Shown piece by piece: positions 47,401 through 57,600 of a stretch of 64,000 nt of DNA. The notes below the pieces were generated by a model. It saw nothing but the letters and a program-made list of their open reading frames with translations, had not been told where the DNA came from and searched no databases. Positions within the stretch are counted from its first letter, which is position 1. Every line of letters starts with the position of its first letter. This DNA is from Apostichopus japonicus (lineage: Eukaryota; Echinodermata; Holothuroidea; Aspidochirotida; Stichopodidae): positions 22,073,611-22,137,610 of the forward strand of contig NC_092576.1 of assembly GCF_037975245.1 (NCBI RefSeq), read 5' to 3'. The position numbers and the translations under genes are program-made.

Positions 47401-50175
47401 TTTGGACAACAAATTTGAGAGCACTGCTCTCAGAACCTCCTCTCATGGTGTCCCTGCTGGTTCCCTTCTGCAATTTCTCTCCAAATGAAAAATCAATCTT
47501 GATAATGTACAAAAAGATCTAGTGATTTCCATCAATTTCTGACAAACTAGAACAAGTTTCCTTTGCAAAATTCTGACCAAGGAGATTAAACATCACACAT
47601 GATTATGAGTATTAGCTAGATCACTTAAATCAGAACAACAATTTTATCTATACTCATGTACATTTCCTGTACTCATATACTTGCACTTGGGTATCATAAT
47701 CTTACTCATGCAAATTGATATTCGCACTATAAGTGTGGTATGTACTGAAAGTTGGTTTGTGTTTATCAAAATACCATTGCAAATAAATTGAACCACGTGT
47801 TAGTGGCTTTGTTGTATCACTGTTTAATTACACTTAATAACATCATTACATTACAACAGATGTATCTAATAATGTATTGCATCAATGTAATCATTTACTT
47901 TGACTCACTGGTTTTTCACCTGGCAGCTTAAGGTAGAAGCCAACATGTATTGGTATTATTTCAGGAGGTGGATCCAGGTTACGAGCAGCATAGACTTGGA
48001 TCCGTTTAAATTCAACAATTTTGCCATCAATCTCACATGTCTCCCAGGAAAAGCTTTCAATCCAGATTACACAGTTTGTCTCATTCAGCTGATACGAAAC
48101 ATTCGGTTTTGGTCTCCACATTGGCTTAGAACCTGTATCAAAACAAAATATAGCAGGAGCCTAAAAAGTTGATACTGCCATTTTTTATTGTTCCTTTCTT
48201 TCAAGCACACATAGATAATGCAGAAGTACATGAGTAACTTCCAAGAATCATTTTTTGCTTGCAACCCAGTGGTATTTGCAGTGAGTTAACAGCTGCTTAG
48301 GACAGAAATTCATGCTATGCGAGACATGCTTAGGTGGTCATTAGGACAGTTATATTAACATCTTTACCTACTAAGTAATATTGTGATGAAATGTTATATT
48401 CGTATTATTTCTGAAAGTCAACTTTATACCATGTAAGGAATAATGACAGCTGTATTAGTTAGCAACAATAAAATATGTACTGCTTATCTTTGCTGTAAGA
48501 ATTTGTACAATCATTTAGCAAGCAAATATTTCTTCATGTGAAGACTGCTGCATACATCAAGGGTATGAAACCTAACACAGTCAATTATCTGTTGTGTGTG
48601 TTGACAACACTAAAGGTAACATAGACACCAATATAGTCTTGGTAGGTGTGACAGATGCTGCATACCAGGAATGAACAATACATCCAGTATACATGTACTG
48701 TAGGGTGTGGTGTCTATTCCATGTCTGCTTACACTACGCTACACTACACTGAAATGAAAAGTACCTTTAGCATGGTGACTGCTGTACACCATGGCTTTGC
48801 GTTCACCAGTTTTCTTCAACTGCAGACAATGAGGCAGGGTGAGTTTTGCTGATTGATGTAACTTCAGATTATCAGGTAGAAGTTCCACTACTACTGTTGA
48901 GTTGCTGGTAAATGATGATTTAGAATCTTCTCGAAAACTGATTGGTATGATTCTCATCTGGATCAAGCGTTCGTTTTTAATAGCACCAGAAGGAATCTCT
49001 AGTCTTACGCCAGTCCCTGGTATCTCTAGAATCCCTCCTTCCTGGTTAACCAAAGATTGTATGCTAAGAGATGTGTCAAAGTCTATATCTTTTAACGAGT
49101 GTAAAGAAAATATCATGAATAGTACCACAAATTAGTTAGAAAACAAACATGCCAATAATCTCCAATTATATAGTTTTAACATCAATCAGTGGAGTCTAGT
49201 ATCACTGTTGCTTCAAAAAAAGTATGTTTATTTGTTCTCTAAAGTGTGTCATTATATATAGCTCCATGGTCATTACAACTCCGTATTGAGCCATTGACCT
49301 TACCATTAATATAATGCATTGGCTTTCATATAGATTATGCAAATTCAAGTTCATAAACTTGCTGAGTATTACAGTTAGATATAGATTCACCAGCTGTGCA
49401 CCTTTTGTATGGTTCTGTATGAGACCCACATATCTGTATGTTAAGGCATCATCAAAGATATCATAAAGCAATGTTTAACAACTGGTAAAGAGGGTATCAT
49501 ATCTGTCAGTACACAGTGCTGTACATGCATGTTAATGGCCAGCTTATGCAATATGAACAATCTCAACTGCTTATGTTAGGTAACTCAGAGCATGATAGAA
49601 GTGTGAAATATAGCAGGAAAAGTCACGCATTTCACATTCCCTTTCCCCTTCGATACAACTAAATTGTCATGTGCTTGCTTGCTTGAATCTAATGAATCAC
49701 ACTGTTTATGGTGTTACCACACATAGACTATCACTGTTCTGATTTACTTTACCAGCTCAAGCGTGTTCTCTACATGTGACTCTGTGAGTGTGAAAATGCA
49801 TCATAAGACCTTTTTCATTTTCGTCCTGGATAGTACTACACTAAGGTCAGAAGAAGGCTTTGAAGATTGCCTTATCTCAGCCTATTTACTAAACTGTATA
49901 CTATTCAAAGGCTAGTGCTGCCATTGTTATTCACTTTATTCCATCATTCATCAGTGCTATTACATCTTCAATTATATTTTATAAAATGTCTACCATGAAA
50001 AACTCTTCTATATTTTATTATGATTCCTTTTCTAAGAAAGAGTTATTCCACTAACCATATCCTTGGTACTGTGAATCATAAAGTTTAAAATAAATAAGTT
50101 TAAGCTAGACACACCTTTAACTGCTTTTGTTGCTGATGGTTCATTATAGTTCCTACTGTGTAGTCTAACCTCCAT
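32180..50175 (-). CDS. UNC5-like ZU5-UPA-death gene, partial model
   Basis: Seven exons (50115-50175, 48765-49088, 47909-48132, 45168-45293, 43547-43684, 33829-33939, 32180-32438) join without a frame break to about 414 codons. Domain order is ZU5, UPA, short linker, death domain, which is the intracellular layout of netrin receptors UNC5 and of the short UNC5CL proteins. In that family ZU5 and UPA fold together and hold the death domain inactive, and release leads to apoptosis or NF-kB-type signalling. No membrane segment is in these exons. The first begins with ATG at its splice edge, so it could start a cytosolic protein, or continue from upstream exons at 55.3 and 63.3 kb, which fit in phase. 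The terminal exon was not found. Introns hold a LINE, a minisatellite and a TGACCT-rich repeat. Confidence 0.85.
32439..33828. other. Intron of the UNC5-like gene
   Basis: 1.4-kb intron between the death-domain and linker exons. No repeat family or internal gene recognised. A 97-codon frame on the plus strand (33122-33415) has no familiar motif and is taken as chance. Confidence 0.7.
33829..33939 (-). CDS. Linker exon of the UNC5-like gene
   Basis: 111 nt, phase 0 at both ends, with acceptor atttctttcttgcag and donor CTG|gtgagaac. It encodes 37 residues rich in Ala, Gly, Ser, Asn and acidic residues (KPSVPSHEAIRGEAGGNSAG, then AQAMTNDSDQVTEATLL). It joins the UPA end to the death domain. In vertebrate UNC5 this place is also a flexible linker of low conservation. 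A cassette of whole codons, it could be skipped without changing frame. Confidence 0.75.
33940..35884. other. Intron 5 of the UNC5-like gene, near part
   Basis: Unique AT-rich sequence. The phrase atcatctacagctcaatt is tandemly doubled at about 34660-34695. No gene or transposon recognised. Confidence 0.7.
35885..38986. repeat. 36-bp minisatellite with higher-order structure
   Basis: About 86 tandem copies of a 36-bp unit (cagctctgttctggcatagt followed by tatgtgttctcatact). Variants use ttgtagcatag, ttctagcatag, tgtgctcat or agtcagc. Four shortened 31-bp units that lost ttctg occur at 36941, 37512, 37867 and 38474. The spacings of 571, 355 and 607 bp equal 16, 10 and 17 units minus 5 bp, which reveals block duplications. 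The unit is divisible by three and stop-free in several frames, so long open frames on both strands are artefacts. It lies in intron 5 of the UNC5-like gene. Confidence 0.95.
38987..42173 (+). pseudogene. Decayed LINE (Jockey/CR1/L2 group), inserted in the minisatellite
   Basis: An about 3.2-kb non-LTR retrotransposon relic in the sense opposite to the host gene. An AP-endonuclease part comes first (about 39100-39790), with HANSRSLNKNF, FSETWLS, VVYRPPQG and later SLIDNIFTNN and ISDHFPVF. A basic linker follows, then reverse transcriptase at about 40449-41350: KPDKSGGFEGI, IPVYKKGDHD, FLDLSKAFNTIDHH, GVPQGSILGPLLF and catalytic FADD at 41125-41136. A C-terminal part reaches 41931. At least five frameshifts and a stop near 39376 break it. 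The 3' end carries a (TGAAA)n-like tail. There is no ORF1, so it is 5'-truncated or ORF2-only. The same minisatellite resumes after it. Confidence 0.9.
42174..42240. repeat. Minisatellite remnant beyond the LINE
   Basis: Fewer than two degenerate 36-bp units (tatgtgtactcatattcggt... ctgttctagcatagttgtgtg). They continue the array interrupted at 38986 and prove that the LINE inserted into the minisatellite. No clean target duplication is visible at the junctions. Confidence 0.85.
42640..43260. repeat. TGACCT-rich repeat element, copy 2
   Basis: Shorter member of the family at 12983-14860 and 50420-51575. It has a perfect TGACCTTTGACCT at 42775-42787, further tgacctgaaatgaca and gttgacctccc, a CA-rich tract at 43168-43208 and the terminal phrase aggtttctttgcttccagga. 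It lies in intron 5 of the UNC5-like gene. Confidence 0.7.
43547..43684 (-). CDS. UPA exon 2 of the UNC5-like gene
   Basis: 138 nt, phase 0 at both ends, with acceptor cactttgctgcag and donor AAG|gtttgtga. It encodes TIPFLNVAAPVAYRHSFFFE, then KVGEEACFLVFEAAQEDP, then IQLVVNFK. This matches the second half of a UPA domain, where UNC5 proteins have I-P-F near the start, an H-x-x-F-x-x-E strand, a conserved Cys and a closing V-x-F strand. It joins the upstream UPA exon at a codon boundary. Confidence 0.85.
43685..45167. other. Intron 4 of the UNC5-like gene
   Basis: 1.5 kb. It contains C- and G-rich repeat-like patches (44395-44420, 44565-44590 and a run of 10 C at 44802-44811) and the phrase tcatcaaccgaccactcca doubled at about 44900-44940. 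No gene recognised. Confidence 0.7.
45168..45293 (-). CDS. UPA exon 1b of the UNC5-like gene
   Basis: 126 nt, phase 0 at both ends, with acceptor tgttttccatcaag and donor AAG|gtaatggt. It encodes 42 residues: NNLQILEEIPFLFRKEG, then NLPLKIIFKEAQPMSWQY, then TGEEKVK. UPA domains have an L-x-L-x-I/F strand followed by a conserved W a few residues on. That pattern is seen here as LPLKIIF...SW. The phase decides which of two donors the previous exon uses. Confidence 0.85.
45294..46189. other. Intron 3 of the UNC5-like gene, first part
   Basis: AT-rich intron sequence next to the LINE fragment that follows. No gene recognised. Confidence 0.6.
46190..47250 (+). pseudogene. Second, older LINE fragment (reverse transcriptase)
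   Basis: A heavily decayed reverse transcriptase. VVADFTKTFDCVDH lies near 46280-46317, a WIDDFLTSRRQRV-like stretch near 46367-46406, and a broken G-V-P-x-G-T-K-x-G-P-L block near 46450-46485. A remnant of the Y-V-D-D catalytic box is near 46530. The distal part has NRLRRIQK (about 46760) and AL-ELIDLKWPAIRLVELC (about 46815-46870). It ends with aataaagtcctactactact. Stops and frameshifts occur throughout. The G-T-K wording differs from the GVPQGSILG of the LINE at 39-42 kb, so it is another family. Confidence 0.75.
47251..47908. other. Intron 3 of the UNC5-like gene, second part
   Basis: Unique AT-rich sequence between the LINE fragment and the UPA start exon. Nothing recognised. Confidence 0.6.
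47909..48132 (-). CDS. ZU5-UPA junction exon of the UNC5-like gene
   Basis: 224 nt, phase 1 to phase 0, with acceptor ttttgatacag. It encodes SKPMWRPKPNVSYQLNETNC, then VIWIESFSWETCEIDGKI, and IIPIHVGFYLKLPGEKP. The end of ZU5 (V-x-V/W-x-x-x-S-x-W pattern) runs into the first UPA strand. Two donors compete: CCA|gtgagtca at 47909, used here because it leaves phase 0 as the next exon needs, and CCAG|gtgaaa at 47920, which would break the frame. The weaker site could generate a frameshifted alternative transcript. Confidence 0.85.
48765..49088 (-). CDS. ZU5 exon of the UNC5-like gene
   Basis: 324 nt, phase 1 at both ends, with donor AAAG|gtacttt. The acceptor AG is at 49089-49090, with an alternative six bases on (exon start 49082) that keeps the frame. 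It encodes the ZU5 core: QEGGILEIPGTGVRLEIPSG followed by AI, then LIQMRIIPISF, VVVELLPDNLKL, and AKLTLPHCLQL. The G-G-x-L-x-I-P-x-T-G-V and I-P-S-G-A-I block and L-T-L-P-H-C are diagnostic of ZU5 in UNC5, ankyrin and PIDD-type proteins. With UPA and a death domain but no ankyrin or leucine-rich repeats, UNC5 or UNC5CL is favoured. Confidence 0.9.
50115..50175 (-). CDS. Pre-ZU5 exon of the UNC5-like gene
   Basis: 61 nt, phase 0 to phase 1, with acceptor attttttcatccag and donor AAAG|gtgtgtct. It encodes MEVRLHSRNYNEPSATKAVK plus a split Asp. It starts exactly at ATG, so it may open the reading frame of a cytosolic ZU5-UPA-death protein. Equally, the ATG may be an internal methionine following the phase-0 exon at 55257-55321. 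In UNC5 receptors this position is the cytoplasmic stretch between membrane and ZU5. Confidence 0.7.
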
Positions 50176-50419
50176 CTGGATGAAAAAATAATTCCAGATA
50201 AATACAATAGCAACAATTATCAATTTACAATTGCTGGTAACTGACAGAACTTCTCGAAAGCAACAATCAAACAAATATATGATGGAACCAGAAAGTCACG
50301 TGACTTAGCGATTCCTTGCCAATATGAGAAGAAACTTTGAATACAAGATTTTCTAACGAGCTGAAATGTTGAGCAAAAATGGCAAGTATTGCAGAAATTG
50401 AGTAATGCGTACTTATGCA

Positions 50420-51575
50420 AAGAGGGTCAAAGGTCAAACAAACTTTCACTTCTGCATAATTAGATTAATTCTGACTGTAACCAACAACTGACATCCAGCG
50501 ACCTTTGACCTACTGAAAAACAATAGGGAACATCTGCTCACCAAGGGCTATCAACATACAAAGTTCAATGTTGAAGCAACGTTGCTTCTTCAGATGTAGT
50601 GTTTACCAGGTTTTCAGCCTTTGACCTATGGTGACCTCAAATGACCTTTAACCTCCATGAAAAACAATAGGGATTATCTGCTCACCAAGGGCTATCAACA
50701 AACCAAGTTCAAAGTTCAAGCAACCTTTACTTCTTGGGATATCGTGTTTACAAGGTTTTCAGCCTTTGACCTCTGGTGACATCAAATGACCTTTGACCTC
50801 CATGAAAAAAGATAGAGATCTAATCCCTAAGAGCTGCCAACATACTAATTTCATAGTTCAAGCAACTTTCACTTCTTAAGATATCGTGTTTACATGGTCG
50901 TCAGCCTTTGCCCTCTGGTGACTCTAAATGACCTTTGAACTCCATGGAAAACAATAGGGATCATCCCCTCACCTAGGTCTATCCGACTCACTCTATCCAC
51001 AGTTGAAGTTTAAAGTTCAAGCATCCTTTACTTCTTGAGATATTATGTTGACAAGGTTTTCAGCATTTGACCTCTGGTGACCTTTGACCGTCATGGAAAC
51101 AATAGGAATCATTTGCTTACCAATGGCTATCAAGATACAAAGTTTAAAGTTCAAGCAACGTTCACTTCTTTGCGATATCTTGTTTACATCCTTTTTAGCC
51201 TTTGACTTCTGGTGACCCCAAATGACCTTTGACCTCCATAAAAAACAAATGGATAATCTGTTAACCTACGTCAATTTACAGTCCAAGTTTAATGTTCAAG
51301 CATCTTTTATTTCTTGAAACACCAATTTACAAGTTTTTCTGCCTTAAGTAGATCTCTGGTGATCTCTCAAATGACCCTTGAACGCCATGAAAAACAAAAG
51401 GGATCATCTACTTACTAAGGACTATCAACACACCAAGTTTAAAGTTCATCCAACTTTAACTTCCTGAGATATCATGTTTACGAGCCAACGTGTCACATAC
51501 ACACACGCACGCATACACACACACGCCAAGTTGAATGCATAGGTTCCTTGCTTTGCAAAATGCAAGAAACCAAAA
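50420..51575. repeat. TGACCT-rich repeat element, copy 3 (145-bp units)
   Basis: About seven tandem units of roughly 145 bp, each with the sequence catgaaaaacaataggga, a phrase like caagttcaaagttcaagcaa, and gatatcgtgtttacaaggtt. Perfect TGACCTTTGACCT 13-mers (AGGTCA direct repeat, spacing 1) lie at 50787-50799 and 51223-51235, with one- or two-mismatch versions in other units. A CA-rich tract at 51495-51528 is followed by aggttccttgctttgca...tgcaagaaacc, a terminal hairpin. It lies directly upstream of the pre-ZU5 exon. Confidence 0.85.
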
Positions 51576-52009
51576 ACACTAGGCCTAGGCTCATCATCGA
51601 GTAGCACTACTGTCAGTACTGACTACACTAACGTTAAACTTTAAAGCTAGTAGTTAGTACTGATAACAGTGGCTAGTAGTACATTTTTATTTTAAAATAA
51701 TGACATAGGATAATGTATATTATTTTCTAACAAAATGAGTACGGTGAAAAATATCTTTATGTTATCATGTTCAAATACGTAGGTGTAATATAAGGTATAA
51801 ATATCCTCAATAATTTCTATTTGCTTTTGTACCTTTCATTAACTTGTTCATAACTTCATATAATTAACATTCCTTCTTTCATAACACTGCCGCCGCTGAT
51901 TATGCTTGCTCTCCACGTAGTATTGGACCAGACCATATAAATATCCAAATTAGCTCTTAAACAGTTATTACTACTTCCTTCTTTGAAATAAACGAATGAA
52001 TAAATAATA
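51576..52009. other. No gene recognised
   Basis: AT-rich spacer. No exon or core promoter for the UNC5-like gene could be identified here, although a transcription start for a cytosolic form would be expected between 50.2 and 52.5 kb. Confidence 0.5.
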
Positions 52010-52320
52010 ACGTCTTCCACATGGTAGCCTAACACCACACTAAGTCCATGGAAATCTAGCTAAGCCTCACCATCTGTTTATTTGCTGAAATTGTGAAGCA
52101 GTTATAAGATATGCATGGAATACTTTCATTATTGCTGTTACGTTCGACCACATGGTTGCCTAGCATCACACTAAGTCAATGGGGTAACCTAGCCTATCCG
52201 TCTGTTAATTAGCTGAAATTGTGACGCAGTTATAAGATATCCATGGAATACTTTTGTTATTGTTGTTATCTTCGACCACACGGTAGCCTAACACCACACT
52301 AAGTCCATGGGAAATCTGCC
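52010..52320. repeat. About 130-bp tandem repeat, 2.4 units
   Basis: The phrase ccacatggtagcctaacacc (or a variant) with cacactaagtc.atgg recurs at 52017, 52148 and 52276, a period of 131 then 128 bp. Each full unit includes gctgaaattgtgacgcagtt and a tccatggaatact block. No coding sense. Confidence 0.85.
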
Positions 52321-52494
52321 TAACCATCGGTTTGCAAAAACCGCATCGGGAGGGTACCTTCGTTATTATTGTAAAGCATTGGTGGAAATTTCAGCTGCAA
52401 AAACTGATCGCCACAGTATTATAGGGCTGGCGACTAGCATTAATTTTTCCAGAAAGTTTTATCGCCAGCCAAGAATGGTCATCGCCAATGCGAC

Positions 52495-55256
52495 CGTAAT
52501 GTCAGTCACGTATACACTAATAGATAATCCCCTAAAGCTTTTCAAGGAACAGTGTTAAATTATTAGCAAGATTTCAAAATCAAATGTGATGTTTCAGTTA
52601 AAGCATTGCTTGTACCATTTTGCTCGCGAGGGATAATTCGATCATCAAAAGCGGTGCATCAAAAAGATAAAATCAGATTAATAGTTCTCAAAATTGTAAT
52701 CTGCAATATTTACGTTAACTAATCATTCCTTTAAGCGTCTTCATTGGACAATTCCTGTTGTTTTGAGAAGACATGAACTATTCGTATGGAGCACCCACTG
52801 TAGCCCCCACTAAAGAATATTATAGTTAAATCCAATAGAAGTTTACATAATCCTCATATCTTGCCAACAAAATGGAATAAAATCATTCAGAAATTATTTT
52901 ATTTGCATTGCTTTACAGGTTATTAACCTTTTCTTCTCTTATCTTTATGTTAGTATTGATGTACATATTTGTATATTTCTTAGTCTTTGATTCTCCTGCT
53001 TATAAATATTTTATACTTATACTGGTAATAACGGAAGTGTATGAACGATATATGCAACTTTTTAATAGATTCAAGTTAGATATTTCTTACGGAAGAACCT
53101 GTACATGGTATTTGTTCAACGGTATAGCAATATTGTAGTTCGAACTATGAATCTGAACGCTTTTAATTAGCCCCAGCAGGCGATGAGAATAGAAACAACT
53201 TCAGCCGCAAGTATTACATGTATAAGAAGGTGAACTTACAATATGCACATATGTTATGAACTATGTGATAGGTCTGATTTAAGTTCCGATGCTGGTTAAA
53301 AGGCAACAGATTTCTCATGAGTTCAAGCATCTATAGAAGTTTAACTTTAGAGTGCTATTTGATTGCGATCAAGTTGATATTGTATGTGAAACCAGCTATG
53401 TTAATGCTACATTCGTTAAGTTAGTCTTGTCATCCAACCATTGCTTTAAACGAATCATCCGGCTTCTCCAAAGGAGCGTTTACTGTACATTTACTGGCTT
53501 AGAATCAATAAATCCGTGATGCAGTATCTTGAAAAAAAAATCAGATTCATTTGCGTGATATTTTTTAACATTGTGTTCGTATACAGCAACACAAAATACG
53601 TGTCTAGTTCTCAATGTTTAAACAGTAGATATCATTCAAATCTCATGAAGCTATTAGTAAGAACACTGTTAATTTATTGGCAAATATTAATTCAATTGTA
53701 CCTCACTCATGTTTACACTCATCTGGATAAATAATAACTTAAATTATAGTTACCATTCAAACCCCTTGAAACTATAAGAGACAACCGAGTTCATAATTGA
53801 GTAAGATTGAACTTAGAAGAAAGGGTAGCAATAATGGATTTTTACAAGTTATGCATTCTGTGCTGTTTCTGTTATAATCTGCTGGCAACAAACTTGACCG
53901 TTAACGAAAGGAGGAAACATAATGCCACTTCAGTCCACAAAAATCCCACAAGGGAAAATTAAAGTAATTGTTTTAACAAACGAATATCCGTGACACTAAA
54001 TTCGTGGTACACAAATTGTTTAAATTAGGTTAACAACGAATTTACATAGCTGGTAACAACGAATCTAGATCGCTTAGCTTGTTGCGGGTATCAAATAATC
54101 CTGTGAGTATTACATGGTTTGGTCAATTTGTACAAAATATTACGTAATCGGTAGTTTTATTTTATTTTAATAAACAAGTGAAACTAGTGACTCAATTGTC
54201 ACCTTTATTTGTCTTTAATCATAACCCAACTTATTTACTTATGCAAAAAGGGCAGCTACACGAGGGCATCTATACGGGGCAGCTATACAGGGCAGCAATA
54301 CGGAAGTAGCTATAAAGGGGCAGTAATACAGGGGCATGGCTACACAGGGCAGCTATACGTGGGCAGATAATGGGGCAGATATACGGGAGGACTATATGGG
54401 GTCATGAAAATGGGGGCAGCTATACAGGGCAGATATACAGGGGCAACTATACAGGGACAGCTATATATTGGCAGCTACACGGGGCAGCTATACCTGGACA
54501 GAAATACGGGACATATTTACAGAAGGCAGCTATACAGGGGCAGCTATTGGGTTAGCTATACAAAGGCAGCTACAATAATGTACAGGGTCGGTTAAGAATA
54601 ATGTTTTACGATTGTTGTATGTGATATGGCTAATATTTCACTAAAATTAAATGAACATAAAAACACCTGACATGTTCATGACACTCTATACGGTCATCGG
54701 AAACCAAACTTGAAGGTCAATATATGTACATTCACAACCCACAAAAATAGAAACACAGCATATACATCAAAATATTGCACAATATGTAACAAACCTGCAG
54801 TTTAAAGGTATGTATGTTAACTAAGCCTATATTTACAATACTTGTAATATCAACAGCGTCACTGATATGGAAGTGATACAGGTGTCCCAGTATAAGATTA
54901 GTGTTGTTAGCGCTGAATGATATTCAGGAAAACAGTGCTCCCGCCCATAACACTATATTTTGTATTGTTGAAATATGTACTTGGGGAGAATTGCTTGAAT
55001 TTAAAGTAGTTGTTTGAGTTATGAGAGAAACACGGGGCTACTCTCAGGGTCAAAAAGGAAGGAAATTGGACCCATGTTCTGCAGTAGAAGTAAAAGGAAG
55101 GGATCTGGAAGTCGTGTTGTATTAAACATTTTATATTTTATGCAGGCTACAACCCCCCCCCCCCTATGTTCATATTAATAATGAATGTGAATGAAAAAAC
55201 CAGAAGGCAGACTTTTATATCAGCAGTAGCTGACATAACGGTGAATTATCTCATAC
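52495..55256. repeat. Third copy (C) of the locus, left part
   Basis: Collinear and diverged similarity to 25287-26756 of locus B. It starts near gtcagtcacgtatacactaa and includes tctgctggcaacaaacttga (53878), tattacgtaatc (54138) and gcgctgaatgatattcagga (54913). The similarity stops at 52495, so the segment matching B's tail exons at 19.2-23.7 kb is absent and copy C is truncated on that side. The minisatellite at 54245-54590 is extra. No exon recognised. Confidence 0.75.
54245..54590. repeat. GGGCAGCTATACA minisatellite
   Basis: Imperfect tandem repeat of about 13-16 bp, mostly ggggcagctatacag, with unit variants tgggcag, ggcaacta and gcagaaatac. Roughly 22 units. It is clearly richer in G than its surroundings. 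Short open frames through it are repeat artefacts. Confidence 0.9.
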
Positions 55257-55321
55257 CTGCCATCGACTGGTCTGTAAATTCAGACGGCTAAAAGAATCAG
55301 AATACGAGCCCTCATTCCAAA
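55257..55321 (-). CDS. Exon candidate C-W (RLNLQTSRWQ)
   Basis: 65 nt, phase 1 to phase 0, with acceptor attttattcttacag and donor CAG|gtatgaga. It reads WNEGSYSDSFS, then RLNLQTSRWQ. The paralogue in locus B (26757-26818) shares the frame, splice sites and RLNLQT..WQ. The exon joins 63278-63347 upstream and 50115-50175 downstream without frame break, so it may encode the juxtamembrane stretch of the UNC5-like receptor. Its acceptor and first 29 or so bases are copied three times into the neighbouring satellite. Confidence 0.55.
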
Positions 55322-57426
55322 CTGTAAGAATAAAATGAAAGAGAGTTCTGTAAAGTATCAGTGCTTACTTAATTTTTATTGGTCTGTATTGAAATCGTAA
55401 ACATTATGATAACCGGATAAGCTAAATAATCAATCTAGTTGATTCCTTAAATATGATCTTATCAGTTCATTATCATCATCATCTCAGTGATATGGCTGAT
55501 CAGTTTATAATCCTTATATCTCAGTAAGATTACCGATCGGTTTACTATCATTATCATCTCAGTAATATAGCTGATCAGTTTATAATCCTTATATCTCAGT
55601 AAGATTACCGATCGGTTTACCATCATTATCATCTCAGTAATATAGCTGATCAGTTTATAATCCTTATATCTCAGTAAGATTACCGATCGGTTTACTATCA
55701 TTATCATCTCAGTAATATAGCTGATCAGTTTATAATCCTTATATCTCAGTAAGATTACCGATCGGTTTACTATCATTATCATCTCAGTATATAGCTGATC
55801 AGTTTATAATCCTTATATCTCAGTAAGATTACCGATCGGTTTACTATCATTATCATCTCAGTAATATAGCTGATCAGTTTATAATCCTTATATCTCAGTA
55901 TGATTACCGATCGGTTTACTATCATTATCATCTCAGTAATATAGCTGATCAGTTTATAATCCTTATATCTCAGTAAGATTACCGATCGGTTTACTATCAT
56001 TATCATCTCAGTAATATGGCTGATCAGTTCATAATCCTTATATCTCAGTAAGATTACCGATCGGTTTACTATCATTATCATCTCAGTATATAGCTGATCA
56101 GTTTATAATCCTTATTCTCAGTAAGATTACCGATCTGTTTACTATCATTATCATCTCAGTAATATAGCTGATCAGTTTATAATCTTTATATCTCAGTAAG
56201 ATTACCGATCGGTTTACTATCATTATCATCTCAGTAATATAGCTGATCAGTTTATAATCCTTATATCTCAGTAAGATTACCGATCGGTTTACTATCATTA
56301 TCATCTCAGTAATATGGCTGATCAGTTTATAATCCTTATATCTCAGTAAGATTACCGATCGGTTTACTATCATTATCATCTCAGTAATATAGCTGATCAG
56401 TTTATAATCCTTATATCTCAGTAAGATTACCGATCGGTTTACTATCATTATCATCTCAGTAATATAGCTGATCAGTTTATAATCCTTATATCTCAGTAAG
56501 ATTACCGATCGGTAACTATCATTATCATCTCAGTAATATGGCTGATCAGTTTATAATCCTTATATCTCAGTAAGATTACCGATCGGTTTACTATCATTAT
56601 CATCTCAGTAATATAGCTGATCAGTTTATAATCCTTATATCTCAGTAAGATTACCGATCGGTTTACTATCATTATCATCTCAGTAATCTGGCTGATCAGT
56701 TTATAATCCTTATATCTCAGTAAGATTACCGATCGGTTTACTATCATTATCATCTCAGTAATATGGCTGATCAGTTTATAATCCTTATATCTCAGTAAGA
56801 TTACCGATCGGTTTACTATCATTATCATCTCAGTAATATAGCTGATCAGTTTATAATCCTTATATCTCAGTAAGATTACCGATCGGTTTACTATCATTAT
56901 CATCTCAGTAATATGGCTGATCAGTTTATAATCTTTATATCTCAGTAAGATTACCGATCGGTTTACTATCATTATCATCTCAGTAATATAGCTGATCAGT
57001 TTATAATCCTTATATCTCAGTAAGATTACCGATCGGTTTACTATCATTATCATCTCAGTAATATGGCTGATCAGTTTATAATCCTTATATCTCAGTAAGA
57101 TTACCGATCGGTTAACTATCATTATCATCTCAGTAATATAGCTGATCAGTTTATAATCATTATATCTCAGTAAGATTACCGATCGGTTTACTATCATTAT
57201 CATCTCAGTAATATTGCTGATCAGTTTATAATCCTTATATCTCAGTAAGATTACCGATCGGTTTACTATCATTATCATCTCAGTAATATTGCTGATCAGT
57301 TTATAATCCTTATATATCAGTAAGATTACCGATCGGTTTACTATCATTATCATCTCAGTATATAGCTGATCAGTTTATAATCTTTATATCTCAGTAAGAT
57401 TACCGATCGGTTTACTATCATTATCA

Positions 57427-57600
57427 AAGGAATCAGAATACGAGCCCTCATTCCAAACTGTAAGAATAAAATGAAAGAGAGTTCTGTAAAGTATCAGTGC
57501 TTACTTAATTTTTATTGGTCTGTATTGAAATCGTAAACATTATGATAACCGGATAAGCAAAATAATCAATCTAGTTCATTCCTTAAATATGATCTTATCA
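57427..57600 (-). pseudogene. Truncated exon copy 1 inside the satellite
   Basis: Repeats the 55290-55470 flank: the acceptor (ttcttacag), the first 29 or so bases of exon C-W (ending at ...GATTC), and about 140 bp of upstream intron, then fuses to the 75-bp units. The donor and the RLNLQT end are lost. As minus-strand transcription would pass it before the real exon, it offers a decoy 3' splice site. Reading on runs into a stop within about 15 codons of satellite. Confidence 0.85.

Noticed and set aside
54370-54595. Glycine- and tyrosine-rich frames through the GGGCAGCTATACA repeat
   Set aside because: Produced by the minisatellite; no start context, splice sites or flanking coding sequence.
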